A DNA stretch of 64,000 nt, taken from Symbiodinium natans. Its lineage: Eukaryota; Sar; Dinophyceae; Suessiales; Symbiodiniaceae. Of this stretch, positions 31,240 through 43,730 are shown piece after piece. The stretch spans positions 312,001-376,000 of the forward strand of contig CAJNDS010001890.1 in NCBI GenBank assembly GCA_905221605.1, given 5' to 3'. How positions within the stretch are numbered: the first letter of the stretch is position 1; each line of letters opens with the position of its first letter. Made by a program: the position numbers and the translations under genes. The notes beneath the pieces are model-generated. The model made no database searches and was not told where the DNA came from. It saw only the letters and a list, made by a program, of their open reading frames with translations.

Positions 31240-31540
31240 ACCTGAATGAAACTCGACACCGTCTACATGTTGATCACTTAGGGACTGTGCCACACACCTT
31301 CCTTAAAAGTCCAGTTTTTGTCCTGACATGGCCATATCATATAGACCGAACGACGAAGACCTTCCATCGATCGACCCATTGAACCAAACGCCAGCGGATG
31401 CTCAAAATGTGCCACATGTAGCAAGGAAACTCATCCCTGGTCTGTGCCTTGACCCCAAGTCCATGAATCCCTCCGACCACAACACTAAATCGTCAAGCCT
31501 TGCTACATTGCACCTGGAAACAGCAGACTCCGCCTGAAAG
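31240..31540. other. Spacer upstream of the Lys/Ala-repeat gene
   Basis: Non-repetitive DNA without a supported gene. A short plus-strand frame (31328-31537) has no further support. Confidence 0.4.
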
Positions 31541-31544
31541 TTTA

Positions 31545-32590
31545 GCGTTTTAGGCTTCAGGGTTTAAGGTTCAGGGTTTAGGGTTTAAGGCTGACCGTTT
31601 AGGGCTTGGGGTTGAGGGTTTCGGCTTGAGGCTTTAGGGTTTGGGGTTTATGCTTTCAAACTAGGGTTTCAGGTTTAGGGTTTAGGGCTTAGAGTTTAAG
31701 CGATAAGGTGTAGGGTTTTGGGTTTAGGCTTTGAGCATGCTGGCAACGACGAATCCCGTGACCCCCAAACTCCCCTCCCACCCAGTTCTCCTGCTTCGGC
31801 ATTGTCATCGGGTCAGGCCATGTGGCCCGTGGTCAGGCCTGGGCAGTTGGCTTCGGGTTTCGGGCCTATGGTTTCGGGCCGGGTTTAGCGCTTAGGGTCA
31901 GGTTTACCCTAACCCCTAAACCCTAAGCCCTTTTAAGTCCGGATAACCCCTAAACCATAAATCCTAGACCCAAGTAATTTCGACCTGGATGAGCGCTCAA
32001 CCCCTGCTCCCACCACGGCGTTAGGGTTTAGGGTTTAAGGGTTTAAGGGTTTAAGGGTTTAAGGGTTGAGGGTTAAGGGTTAAGGGTTTGGGGCTTAGGG
32101 TTTCGGCTTAGAGTTTAGGGTTGAGGGCTTTAAGGGTTAAGGGTTAAGGGATATTATTCAGGGTTCAGGGTTAGTGATTTAGGGCTTAGGGAGTAGGTTT
32201 AGAGTTTAGGGTTTAGGCTTTAAGGGCTTCAGGGTTCTGGGGTTAAGGGTTATTATTAAGGGTTAAGGGCTACTGTTTTTTTCTTAGGGCTTAGGTTTAG
32301 AGTTTAGGGTTGAGGGTTAAGGGTCAGAGGTTAAGGGTTATTCAGGGTTTAAGGGTTAAGGGATATTATTCAGGGTTAAGGGATAATGGTTCAGGGCTTA
32401 GGGTTTAGGTTTAGAGTTTAGGATTGAGGGTTTAGGCTTGAAGGGTTTGAGGGTTAAGGGTTATGGGTTAAAGGTTTAGAACTTAAGGCTTCGGGCTTAG
32501 GGCTTAGGGTTTAAGGGTTTAAGAATTACGGGTTAATGTGTTAAGGGTTAAGGCTTAAGGGTTAAGGGTTGAGGGTTCGGGTTTGGGGCT
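31545..32590. repeat. Degenerate TTTAGGG / TTAAGGG tract, about 1 kb
   Basis: G-strand units predominate (TTTAGGG, TTAAGGG, TTCAGGG). TTTAAGGG and TTAAGGGTTAAGGG dominate from 32030 on, and the array is interrupted at 31735-31830. It includes the repeat copy 31815-31980 shared with 25099-25262. Confidence 0.9.
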
Positions 32591-32597
32591 TCGGGAC

Positions 32598-32885
32598 ATC
32601 CCACCGGACGGGCGTCCTAAACGGACGGGCGTCCTAAACGGACAAGCATCCTGACGGACGGGCATCCTAACGGACGGGCGTCCTAACGGACGGGCGTCCT
32701 AACGGACGGTCGTCACAAGGGACGGTCCTAACGGACGGGACGGGCGAAACACTCGTCCTAACGGACGGTCCTTACGGACGGGCGTCCTAACGGACGAGCG
32801 TCCTGATGGACGGGTGTCCTAACGGACGAGCGTCCTAACGGACGAATGTCCTAAACGGACAGATGACCTAACGGTCAGTGTCCTA
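32598..32885. repeat. 16-bp minisatellite GGACGGGCGTCCTAAC
   Basis: About 16 copies with point changes (GGACGAGCGTCCTAAC, GGACGGTCGTCAC and others). Each unit contains the near-palindrome GGACGGGCGTCC. No gene. Confidence 0.9.
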
Positions 32886-33164
32886 ACTAGACCCTTAGCC
32901 CTAAAACCTTAAACCCTTAGTCCTAATAACCCGAGTGTCTGGGGATGTGGCCAAGGAACGTCCGGGTACAGGTAGTCCATGGCCCGCGGCACATGAGGAG
33001 CAAGAGGGGGGGGCAGGGGAGGCAGGTTTACAAGGGTTTAGGGAAGGGATTCAGGAGTCGGGGTTTAGAGGTGAGAAAGGTGTTCTTCAGGGTTTCGTGT
33101 CTAGTGGGTTTGGTGTTGAGGCTTTACTCTGAAGAGTTTAGGGTTTAAGCTTTAGGGTTTAGGA

Positions 33165-33554
33165 CTTAGTATGTATGTATGTATGTATGCATGTATGTAT
33201 GTATGCATGAAGTAGTAGTTTCTTCTTATTATTATGATTATTATTCTGTGTTCAGACCAAGAAGACCTGATTTGAGCCACCACCTTTCTCATAGACCAAG
33301 CCCAAATAATAATCCACGAGCCACCAGACCAAGCCCAAACAATAATCCACAAAACCCAAAAAAATAAAAAATGTCCGAAAGCACCGGCCAGTATATATAT
33401 ATATACATGTATATATATATATATATATGTATACCTGTTGAGGGCTTATACAGGGTACCTTATATATATATATATATATATATATCTATATATATCTATA
33501 TATATCTATCTATATATATATATATAGATAGATATATAGATAGATTGATGTATA

Positions 33555-33592
<38 letters not shown>

Positions 33593-33610
33593 CATACATA
33601 CCCTTTATAA
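33165..33610. repeat. ATGT and TA microsatellites
   Basis: (TATG)n at 33168-33207; (TA)n with GATA-like variants at 33392-33600. The segment AGGGTACCTTATATA and its relative at 33598-33673 flank the TA tract. Confidence 0.9.
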
Positions 33611-33694
33611 GGGATTACGTAGGGTGCCTTGGGCTTCTGCATACCCTTTACGGGGTTAGACAGGGTACCTCAAATTCCCCCATTCCCAAATAAC

Positions 33695-35075
33695 CAAGAG
33701 AAAGCTTCGGCAGTAGCTGGAGGATGGCGGGCTGGCTGTTCGACTGGCTGGCCTCCTGGTGGTAGCTGTACCTGAGCCACGGTTTAGGGTTTAGGGTTTA
33801 GGGTTTGGAGTTTAGGGTTTAGGGTGGTGCGACGAAGAGAGACTTCGGAGCTTCCTGCTAGGCCTTTGTTTTGAAGTTGTAAGCTCCGGCCTGAGGGCTC
33901 TGAAGCCCTGGACCCTGAACCCTGAACCCTAAACCCTAAACCCTGAACCCCAAACCCAACATAAACAACACACGGGAGTCGTCAAGTAGCCCTGAAAACC
34001 TGCACTCGAAGAGTTTCAAAGAAGAGTATTGGACGCAGAGTCTTATTCAAAGACTAAATTAACACAAACGTGGCATTCAACTACCACAAGCATTGGACTT
34101 TCTTCAAGAAGTATACTTTGCATCGTTGGTCCGCTGCAGATTTACTCACCCAGAAACCTGCATGCAGTGTTGCTCACTCGAATTCCCAGATTCCCAGGTT
34201 TGCTCGGAATCTGGAGAAGCTAAGCAAGCGAATCTTGGAATCATCTCGACCCAGGAAGTTAGGGCGAGTGAATCTGGGAATCTTGGAATCTGACCACTTC
34301 AAACAACCTTTGAACATACCGAGGACATGCATGCGAGAGGTGGTAGGACTTGGGTGGGGTGGGGCTGGGTTGACATATACGTATTCACCAGGTAAATGTA
34401 CAAGTGAAGACAAGCTTTTGAACAACTGCAAAACATGAAGGCCGTGAAGGTTTCCTGGGTGCAGGGTTTTCCACTCCCCGCACCTACAACACCCTGAACT
34501 TCGCAACCCCTTCAAAAAAAAAACTCCTCAGGTTTGGTGTGAACGTGTCAAGCCTAGGGTCCTAAAGCCTAGACACTTCCGAACCGTTTGCGCCAAGATG
34601 CTGCAAGAAGCGCGTGATGCGCGCACTTAGCCTCAGGCAGTTTCGGGTATTGGGCTTGGGTTTACGGCCTAGGGACCACTAACTAAAAACCCACTCCACA
34701 AAGGAATTTTAGACCTGTAGCATATCCGAACCCTGATGCCCATACGCCAAGCCTTCCCCCAACCCCCTCCCTACCCGCTTCCCTGCCCCCTCCCCCACCC
34801 CCTCCCGCCAAAAAGGAACAGCAAACCTAGAAGATCTAACCCAGAGTTTAGGGTTTAGGGTTTAGAGTTTAGGGATACTTGGAGGTTCATGGTACATTAA
34901 CCTATTATAGCTGTACTTATGACCCACTTTTGTGCCCAATCCCCGCAGGCCCAACTGCGCTTAAAGCTGGAGGATGTCTTACTTTAGCTTGTAGTACTTG
35001 TGGAATGCTTTTTGCCAAACAACTCGTTTCATAGCAAACAACAAGATTCAAAAAGGGTCTTGCGAGCACTTGGTC
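33695..35075 (-). CDS. Channel gene, C-terminal exons
   Basis: Exon 34983-35075 (after GATAG|G) reads [29 protein letters not shown], to GTAAGA. Exon 33864-33890 reads AGAYNFKTK to AG|GC. Exon 33695-33771 reads [19 protein letters not shown]. More exons may lie between 34.0 and 34.9 kb and left of 33.7 kb. No stop codon was fixed. Confidence 0.5.
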
Positions 35076-38000
35076 CTATCAACCCTCCAAGCCCCATACG
35101 CCCTACAGCCACTAAAAGCTCTACACCCTAACCCTAGCCCCGAACCCGAAACCCGAAACCCGAAACCCGAAACCCTAAACCCTAAACCCTAAACCCTAAC
35201 CCGAAACCCTAAACCCTAAACCCTGAACCCTGAACCCTGAACCCTGAACCCTAACTCTTTTGGCCTAGGAGCCCTGTAGGGATGCCATGCTGGCGAAGAA
35301 AGCGTCTGAGGATGCCCATCTGCTGCATCTCGACCATCCTTCTGTTTAGGGTTTAGGGTTTAGGGTTTAGGGTTTAGGGTTTAGGGTTTAGGGTTTAGGG
35401 TTTAGGGTTTAGGGCTTAGGGTTTAGGGTTTAGGGTTTAGGGTTTAGGGTTTAGGGTCTAGCCCTGAGGGTCCGTGTACCTAAATAGGGAAGACTTGGGC
35501 CTTAAAGTGCTTCCTATATAGGGACTTTGGGGCCCAAGCGTATTCATTTATCAGGGCTTGGGGTCTTCGGGTTTAGGGGCACAAACAGCTGTGGTCCCGG
35601 GGCTACGGTTGAGGGTCTACGTTTTTTTGGCAGGGCTTTTTAAACTCTTGTTTCGGGTTCAGGGTTGCTTCGTGGGTTTCATGCGTTGGCAATCAGGCGG
35701 CGACTTTGTCCCGGGTTGGCCGGGGGAGGGTTTCGGCTTAGGCCCGGAGATGATAGGCGTAAGGTTTACGATCATGGTCTTTCTTATGGCTGTCTCCTAA
35801 ACTTGCGCAAGCTGAATCAGGGTGTAGGGTTCGGGGTTGTAAGGGGCTGGAGTAGCCCCCGATCCCTGAAAGCACCAACATCACAAGCTGCAGCCTTCCA
35901 GGAAACGCCATGACCCTAAACCCTAATTAAACCCTAAACCCTAAACCCTAAACCCTAAACCCTAAACCCTAAACCCTAAACCCTAAACCCTAAACCCTAA
36001 ACCCTAAACCCTAAACCCTAAACCCTACTTCCCTGGTCCTCCGTCCATGGACCGCTGAGACCAGGGATGTCATGGAGCTGATCACGGTACTGAAGATGAG
36101 CAGGGAAACGAACCTGATTTAGGGTCTAGGGGTTCAGGGTTGTATAGGGTTTAGGGTTTAGGGTTTAGGGTTTAGGGTTTAGGGTTTAGGGTTTAGGGTT
36201 TAGGGGTCTAGAGGTGTAGGGTTGAGGGGTTTAGGCTTCGGGGTTTAAGGGCATTGCTGTTATTCAGTGGCAGCTAGTCATGCAACCTGCTTGGCGGTAA
36301 TTATAACTGTACGTATAAGCCCCCTACGTCCCCTAAGCAGGTTAAGTAGATTTATAACCCCAAATTAGAACTGTACTTATAAGCCCCTTAAGTCCCCTAA
36401 GTGGGTTACAAGTAGACTTGTAGCTGTGGTTCTACGTACCCATGAACCTCCAAGTTGGGAAACTACCCTAAACCCTAAACCCTAAGCCCTAAACCCTAAA
36501 CCTAAACCACCAAGCCCTGGACTGCTTCAGCCTCAAATCCCTGAAAGACGAAGCCAGAGTATAGGGCCTGGCGTGGGACCTGACACCCCCAAAACTAATG
36601 TTGGACTAACTTTAGTTTAAGGAGGGTCTAGAACTAATCACAAGGTTCCAAAATTTGTTCTGCGAACCGAGCTTGTTGGAGGTACCCGTTATTATCACAA
36701 GTTTGTTCCGGACGTTTAAGGGCTTACGCAGTAAGGCTTGAGGCCCTGAGGGCCTTGGGCTCCAGGAATCCCGGAGAATCCAGAAAAAATTAAGCCCGGC
36801 CAGTTCCACGTAAAGCCTTATGGAATTTCAATACGAGACGAGGCCCCAAACAAATGTTGTGAAAGGTAGCCCACGGGTCGGTCAGACTGTCTTTAGTAAG
36901 ATTGTCTGGTCACCCTCTATAATACACAGTTGTTTATCGGACGATTGTTTTTGTTAAGGGTTTGTGTGTTGGGTTAAGGGCCTACGCAGTAAGGCTTGAG
37001 GCCCTGAGGGCCTTGGGCTCCAGGAATCTTAAAGGCTGGAAAGCTTCAGGCCTTGAGGGCCTGAAGGCTGAAAGCCCTGAGGGCGGTTCCCCCGCTTGTT
37101 CTTGCTTTCTCATTTCGAATTGCACGACCGCGACAAATTAGCAAACTTGCGCTCAAGTTCTTGAAACACTGCTCTTCTGTTCTTCTTCACCTGGCCCGCT
37201 TTCAGGCGATGGGGGATCGGGTAAACCCCTTTGTGATGCTGAACCCTAACCAAAGACACGAATCCCCACCCCCCCCCCCCCCCCCCCTCCCTTGATGCAG
37301 CGCATGTGGCGATACGCCACAGGTGTAGATTCCCTCGGCGATAGACACCGCCTCCCGCTGAGCTTCAGTCTTGCGATTACCCCAGAGGGTTCACTTACAG
37401 TAATTCGCCACCAAATACCGTACCATGCACGGACTTTGGGTACGTAAATTCCAGGAGTAGTACTGCCAGTGGAGCCTGTGTGAATTTGGGGTATACCCCC
37501 CAGGGGTGCCGGAGGTTTGTGGTCCTGAGTTTGCGCTAGTTTTTTGGTGGGTTTAAGACTTTGGGAGTTTGGTTTGGGGTCTGGGGTGCGGGGTGCCACG
37601 CGAGCGCTTGGGTTTCAGCGCTTAGGCTTTAGGGTTTCTAGGGTTTCCGGATTTGAGGCGGGAGGTTTAGAGGGAGATAGTGCGAGATGTGCAGATCATG
37701 GCTTCGGGATGACCCTAAAACGCCTCCCGGAACTGCCTGAAACCTTGGTGGTGACTCAGGGGCGACTGAGAAGTGAGTATAGGCACTCTGTACTACTATA
37801 ACATATTGGTATGTACGGGGCATGTGCAAATCCAGTTCCCTTTACGTGAAAAGGCCTACTTGTAACCTGAGTTATGCCTACTACCTGTGAACATCCGAGT
37901 ACCCACAAGTACTTCAGAACACAAAAAAACGAAACCCTAAACCCTGAACCCTGAACCGTACGCCTCCGAGCAAGCACCATCAACTCTAAACCCCAAAAAT

Positions 38001-41000
38001 AAACCCTAAACCCTAACCCAGCTACCTCTCTGCCCAGGGCCTCGATCTCTGTGTTTCCCATGCCCTGCTGAGCCAAGGCCCAGCCTAGGGAGCTCTGGAG
38101 CTTTTGTGGGCGTTTCGGGTTTCGGGTTTCGGGTTTAGGGTTAAGGCTCAGGGTTTAGGGTTTAGGGCTTAGGGTTTAGGGCTTAGGGCTTAGGGTTTAG
38201 GATTTAGGGTTTTTTAGGCCCATTTCTTATAGGTATAGGGCCCCCTAAGGTAGTTGCTCTGGGGCCGAACAGTCCATGTACCTTTGTAGCATATACTTGC
38301 GCCTTCTCAAAGGGGTTCCCATGTGTAGCTTCATAGGGCTCAAGTATACACTATGTATAGGTACATGGGCCCTTAAGATAAGCCAGAGGAAGCTAAAGGG
38401 GAGGGTTGAGGGCCATGTATGTAGTATGTACTTGGGCCTTCTCAAAGGGGTTCCCACATAGTAGCTGAGGGCCCAAGTATAGGTACATGGACACTTAACT
38501 GAAGGCAAGCCAGAAGACTGCAAAGCAGGAGGGTTGAGGGTTCAGGGTCGGACCTCCAGCACCTGAAGCCCAAAAAAACTTTCACTAAACCCTCAACCTA
38601 AACCCTAAACCCTGAAATCTACTGCAACTTGTTTAGAGTTTAGTTTAGGGTTCAGGGTTTGGGCTGATTCCTTAGGGGTTTAGGCTTTCAATGGGTTGAG
38701 GGTGTTAACGTTTTCTGCTTCGAGAGGTTTGAGGGCTCAGGGCTTGTGAGAGTCTAACTATGGCAGTTCCCGAAACAAGTCTTTCTCCCTCTAGGGCACG
38801 ATGATGGGTACTCTGGGGGCGCAGGTCCGGTTTGAGGCTACAGTGGTCCCTCAGATCCCCACGCCCAAAACACATCCACCCGCACACACTCAGGGTCTTC
38901 TTGTCTGCGTGAGGCGAGAGGGCTAATCATGGGGCTTGGGATTTGGGAGGGTTTAGGGTTTAGGGCTTAGGGTTCCTGATTTTTTGATAATGAGGGTCTT
39001 GAACAGCTTACTGTCGATGCCCAGGCGCGCAAGGCTGCAAGGTACTGTCTCATGAAACCCTGCCTGAGTTGAATCAAGCGCGCCCGGGCGAAACCCTAAA
39101 CCCGACATCCTAAATCCAGAGCTGACCCAGGCTAATGAAGGGAGTTCGTTCGCATTAACTTAAACCCTAAACACCAAACACAAACCCAAAACCCCTCTTA
39201 AAGGGCTTTGTGTCCCCGTCTCCTCAAAGTGTGCATGGTGTCTGGGTTGCTCCTCATCACTTTACCGACGGTTCATGTGGCTTGCTCCCCCGTGCTGGCT
39301 GATGGGTTTGTCTTTAGACTAGTGCGGCAAGTGGACTATTGAACTCCCAGCCCTAACCCGAAGCGCCCTTTATAAACGCGAAGCCCTGTACCCTGAACTT
39401 CTGAACCCTGAACCCCGAACCCTAAACCCCGAACAGTTGAGGGTCGTCATTCAGGATTGGGAGTGAGGACGCCATGTATGGGAACCTGGCCCTTGCCAAG
39501 CGTATTGCAAAGCTGCGGTTTAGGGTTTAGGGTCTAGGGTCTAGGGTCTAGGGTTTAGGGTTTAGGGTTCAGTGCGTAAAAGTGGGACTGCAAGAAGCGC
39601 TCAGGGTTCGCGTCCGATGCTCATGCCGTAAACCGTGGAACAGTAAGCCCCTCAACAAGCCCTAAAAGCCCTGAACCCACAAAGCCACCGGTTTAGGGTT
39701 TAGGATTTAGGGTTACACCCCCCCCCCCCCCCACCCCAACAAAAAGAAAAACCGACATCCCGAAAAAACCCAACAAAACCCTCCTATCCAGCTGAGCGTT
39801 GCAGTCGAGCCGCTCGGCATAGTCTGAGCCTGAGATCCACGTGTCTTCGCCTCGGCTTCCTCTCTGTGGAGGACAGCACCCTAAGCCCCACCCTCCCTTT
39901 GGTTAAGGGTTTAGGGTTTAGGGATTAAGGTTCAGGGTTAGGGTTTATGGTCAAGGGTTTAGGGTTTAGGGTTTCGGGTTGATAGGGGTTCGGGGTTTAG
40001 GGGGTTGAGGGCCCCTCCAGCCGAAACCAAGAACCCTAAATCCCAAGCCTCTCAAGTTTACACCCTAACCCTGTACCTTATTCTTATAGGGTTTAGGGTT
40101 TAGGGCATAGGGTCCAGGTACCTCATTCTTATAGACTTGGGCGCCGAGGTCGATATATAGGAGACACTTTGAAGCCCTCGTATTCCCTATTTAGTTACAT
40201 TGACCCCCAGAACTAAACCCTAAACCCTAAACCCTGAACCCTGAACCCTAAAACCTAAACCCTAACCCTAAACCCTAAACCCTAAACCCTAAACCCTCAA
40301 CCCTAAACCCCAAATGAGCCCTGCAGCCGAAGGTGCCTTCGGCCTTCCCAAGGCCGAACCAGAAGCAGGCAATCACGTGCTCCAGCAAGCCCATACCTTC
40401 CGGAGGATCCCGGCTACCCCTCCCGTTTAGGGTTTAGGGTCTAGGGTGGGTTTAGGGTTTAGGGTTTAGGGTTTAGGGTTTAGGGTTTAGGGTTTAGGGT
40501 TTAGGGTTTAGGGTTTAGGGCTTGGGTTTAGGAACGAGTGCAACAATCAAACCCCACATGCTGGTAACCTAAACCCTAAACCCTAAACCCCTATACCACC
40601 CAGGGACTGTGGCCTGGACGCTGCCAAAAAGCATGTTGAGCCCTGGTTTAGGGTCCTGTTTACCCTAAACCCTAAACCCTAAACCCTAAACCCTAAACCC
40701 TAAACCCTAAACCCTAAACCCTAAACCCTAAACCCTAAACCCTAAACCCTAAACCCTAAACCCTAAACCCTAAACCCTAACCCTAAACCCTAAACCCTAA
40801 ACCCTAAACCCTAGGACTTGGGATGGTTGGGAATTCGAAGCTTCGGGTGTAGGGCTGAGCGCGTCGAAGCTCACACAGTCATTCGACACCCAATACCAAC
40901 CCCCAAACACCCTAAACCCGAAACCCTGCACCCTATACCCCCCGTCACCCAAAATCCCAAAAATCTTGATATGTGAGCACCCTAACCCCAAACCCCCAAC

Positions 41001-43695
41001 CCCAAACCCCAAACCCTAAATCCTAGTCATGCAGGCTGCTCATCATCACTGAGATCAGGCTGAACTCCATAGAGGCCACCTGCGATTCGAACCTCGGCTC
41101 GCTGTCCAGAAGCAACTTAAGACGGTTTAGGGTTTAGGGTTTAGGGTTTTGGGTCTTGGGTTTAGGGTTCGGGTTTTTTTGGGTTTAGGGTCTAGGGTTT
41201 GGGATTAAGGGTTTGGGGTTTAGGGTTCAGGGTTTGCGGTTTAGGGGTTTAGGGGTTTACTGGGCCAGGTTTGGGGACACTACAAGCATGATCGTTTTTT
41301 GGCCTTACAAGGACTATATAGGGGATGAAGGGTAATAGGAGTTAAAATGTTCAAACCTAAATGCCCCTGTTTAGGGCTCAGGGTTTCGGGTTGAGGCTTG
41401 GGTTTTAGGGTTTAGGCAAGAAATCCGGAAGCCAAATGGGCTTTAAAGGGCTGATGGGATTTGCGATGGTGTTGTAGGGTACTGTACTACGACTACCATA
41501 TTGACAAGGAGCACGAAACAACGCCACCAGCCCTCGTGATATTGACGTGGATATCTAGTAAGGCATACTCGTATTTAAACTCAAACAACAAAAAAGCAAC
41601 AACCCTGAAACCTAAACCCTACACCCTAACTTTTCCTTCCACAAACCACAAACCCCAAACCCTACACACTAGAACGTACCCGAAACCCTAAACCCTATAA
41701 ACCCTAAATCCTAAACCCTAAACCCTAAATCCTCTACCCTTGAAACGAGCCCAATAGCTGCTCTTGGAAGAACTGCGTGATCTGGCTCAGCTTGCCTCAG
41801 CGCGAGGACGGCAGAGGGCATGCGGGGACTCCACCGGGAGGTTTCATGGGGTACTTAGAACACCAATAAAAGGGTTTAGGGTTTAGGGTTTAGGTACCTG
41901 GAGGTTCATGGGGTACTTGTAACCCCAGTGAAGCTGCGCTTCTAAGCCCCCTGCTTCCAATCCAAGTAGGTTATCAGGGTTTAGGGTTTTGGGGCTTAGG
42001 GTTACAAGTGTCCATGAACCTGCAAGTATTAAACCTTAAACCCTAAACCCTAAACCCTAAACCCTAAACCGTATAGAGTCCCTCCGGTCCTTCCAGGGGC
42101 CCGAAGCCCTCCGAAGCCCGGAGCCCTTCCTAAAGTCAAGTGGGGTCTTGAGCTACACCTGCTCCCTTAAGGCAGAGGATGTTTTTGGGGGGTTTGAGGT
42201 TTAGGTTCTTAGGTAGTTTCAGGGTTTAGGGTTAGGGGTTAGGGTGGTTTCAGGGTTCGGGGTTTAGGGTAAAGTTGAGGCTGTAGACTTTTAGGCTAGA
42301 GGGCTGACGGTTCAAGCTGGGGGTTCAGGCTAACCTTTCAACCCCTTGCACCCTACCCTAAGGGTCCATGTACTTAAATAGGGAATCTTTGGGCCTTAAA
42401 GTACTTGCTAAAGAGGGACATTGGGGCCCAAGTGTATCACAAGGTACATGGGCCCTAAACCCTGAACCCTAACTCTAAACCCTAAACACTAGAATAATAA
42501 ATAACAAGGTACATGGACCCTTAGGCTTCATCCCCCAGTAGACCCTGCCGAGACTCCGAGGCGTAGGACGCGCATGACCTCATTCGGCCCAAGTTTAGGG
42601 TTTAGGGTTTAAGGGTTAAGGGTTTAGGGAATCACCAAACCACATTGTAATGAGGGTACCCGGGTACCCTTTTTTGGGGCTGATTACTCTAGAAGGGCAC
42701 CTACAACCCAAAAAAAGCGGCAAAAGGGTATCACTGGTCTGCCAAGCAGGGGTTAGCGTCCAGCTGTTCGGGTTTAGGGTGTCGTGTTCATGGGTCGCCC
42801 TACTGCCCCCCGAAATTCCCCCCTGAAATAACCTTGATTCGGCTTAATTCTCCCGAGAGAAGCATGATCGGGGGGCCTAGGAATTATAGAGGGTGGAACA
42901 GAACCGAGAAGGAATGGGGGGGGGGGGGGGGGCAGAGTGGAGGCTTGATTCGAGGGCCCCTAGACCCGAAGAACCTGGACCCCTGCATCCGTTTTTCGGG
43001 AATGTTTATCAATTAAACCCACCCTTCTCTTTCGCTAAGCCTGCGGAACTGACAGGGTTTAGGGTTTAAGGTTTAGGGACTATACACAGAATGCAGCAGC
43101 TTGGTAATTGACTCCCCATTTTTCAAAGCTCCCCACAACGGCCTAGTTGGTCTCCTCACGAGCCATCTTGAATTCTAACGGTGCTTACGGCAAACTCCAA
43201 ACAATTAGAACATGATTTAAGGCTGACTGGAGCTGAGATTCCCTTTAGTATACCTTTTGGGGTATGTGCATAAGGGTGTTCTCATGTTTTGGAGTTTACT
43301 GTAGGGTCTAGAGGGCCGGGTTCTAGCCTGAGCCGCCCGAAGAAAACGAACGAACCGCGTCGTTGTGGCAGACTCGCCGACCTTCTCATCAATAATTTCA
43401 AACTGCAGAACGATGTCCTGACAAGTGTCGTCAGCTGTGCCCCTGAGATAAACCCTAAACCCTAAACCCTAAACCCTAAACCCTAAACCCTAAACCCTAA
43501 ACCCTAAACCCTAAACCCTAAACCCTAAACCCTATAAACCCTAAACTTGGGATTTCCCCCGTATACTAACAGTCCTTAATAAGGATTATAGTACCTGCCC
43601 CCCCTATTATAATCCCGATTAATGACTGCTAGTATAAGCGGCAACATCCCAACCATAAAACCCTAAACCCTACATGATTCCCTTTTATGTTGGCC

Positions 43696-43730
<35 letters not shown>

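Noticed and set aside
40575-40650. Candidate exon reading [10 protein letters not shown] with usable splice sites
   Set aside because: Skipping it gives a continuous S5 ([22 protein letters not shown]), which fits the family better.
41085-41110. B-box-like GGTTCGAATC on the minus strand
   Set aside because: The flanks do not form a T stem, and the segment is an exon of the channel gene.
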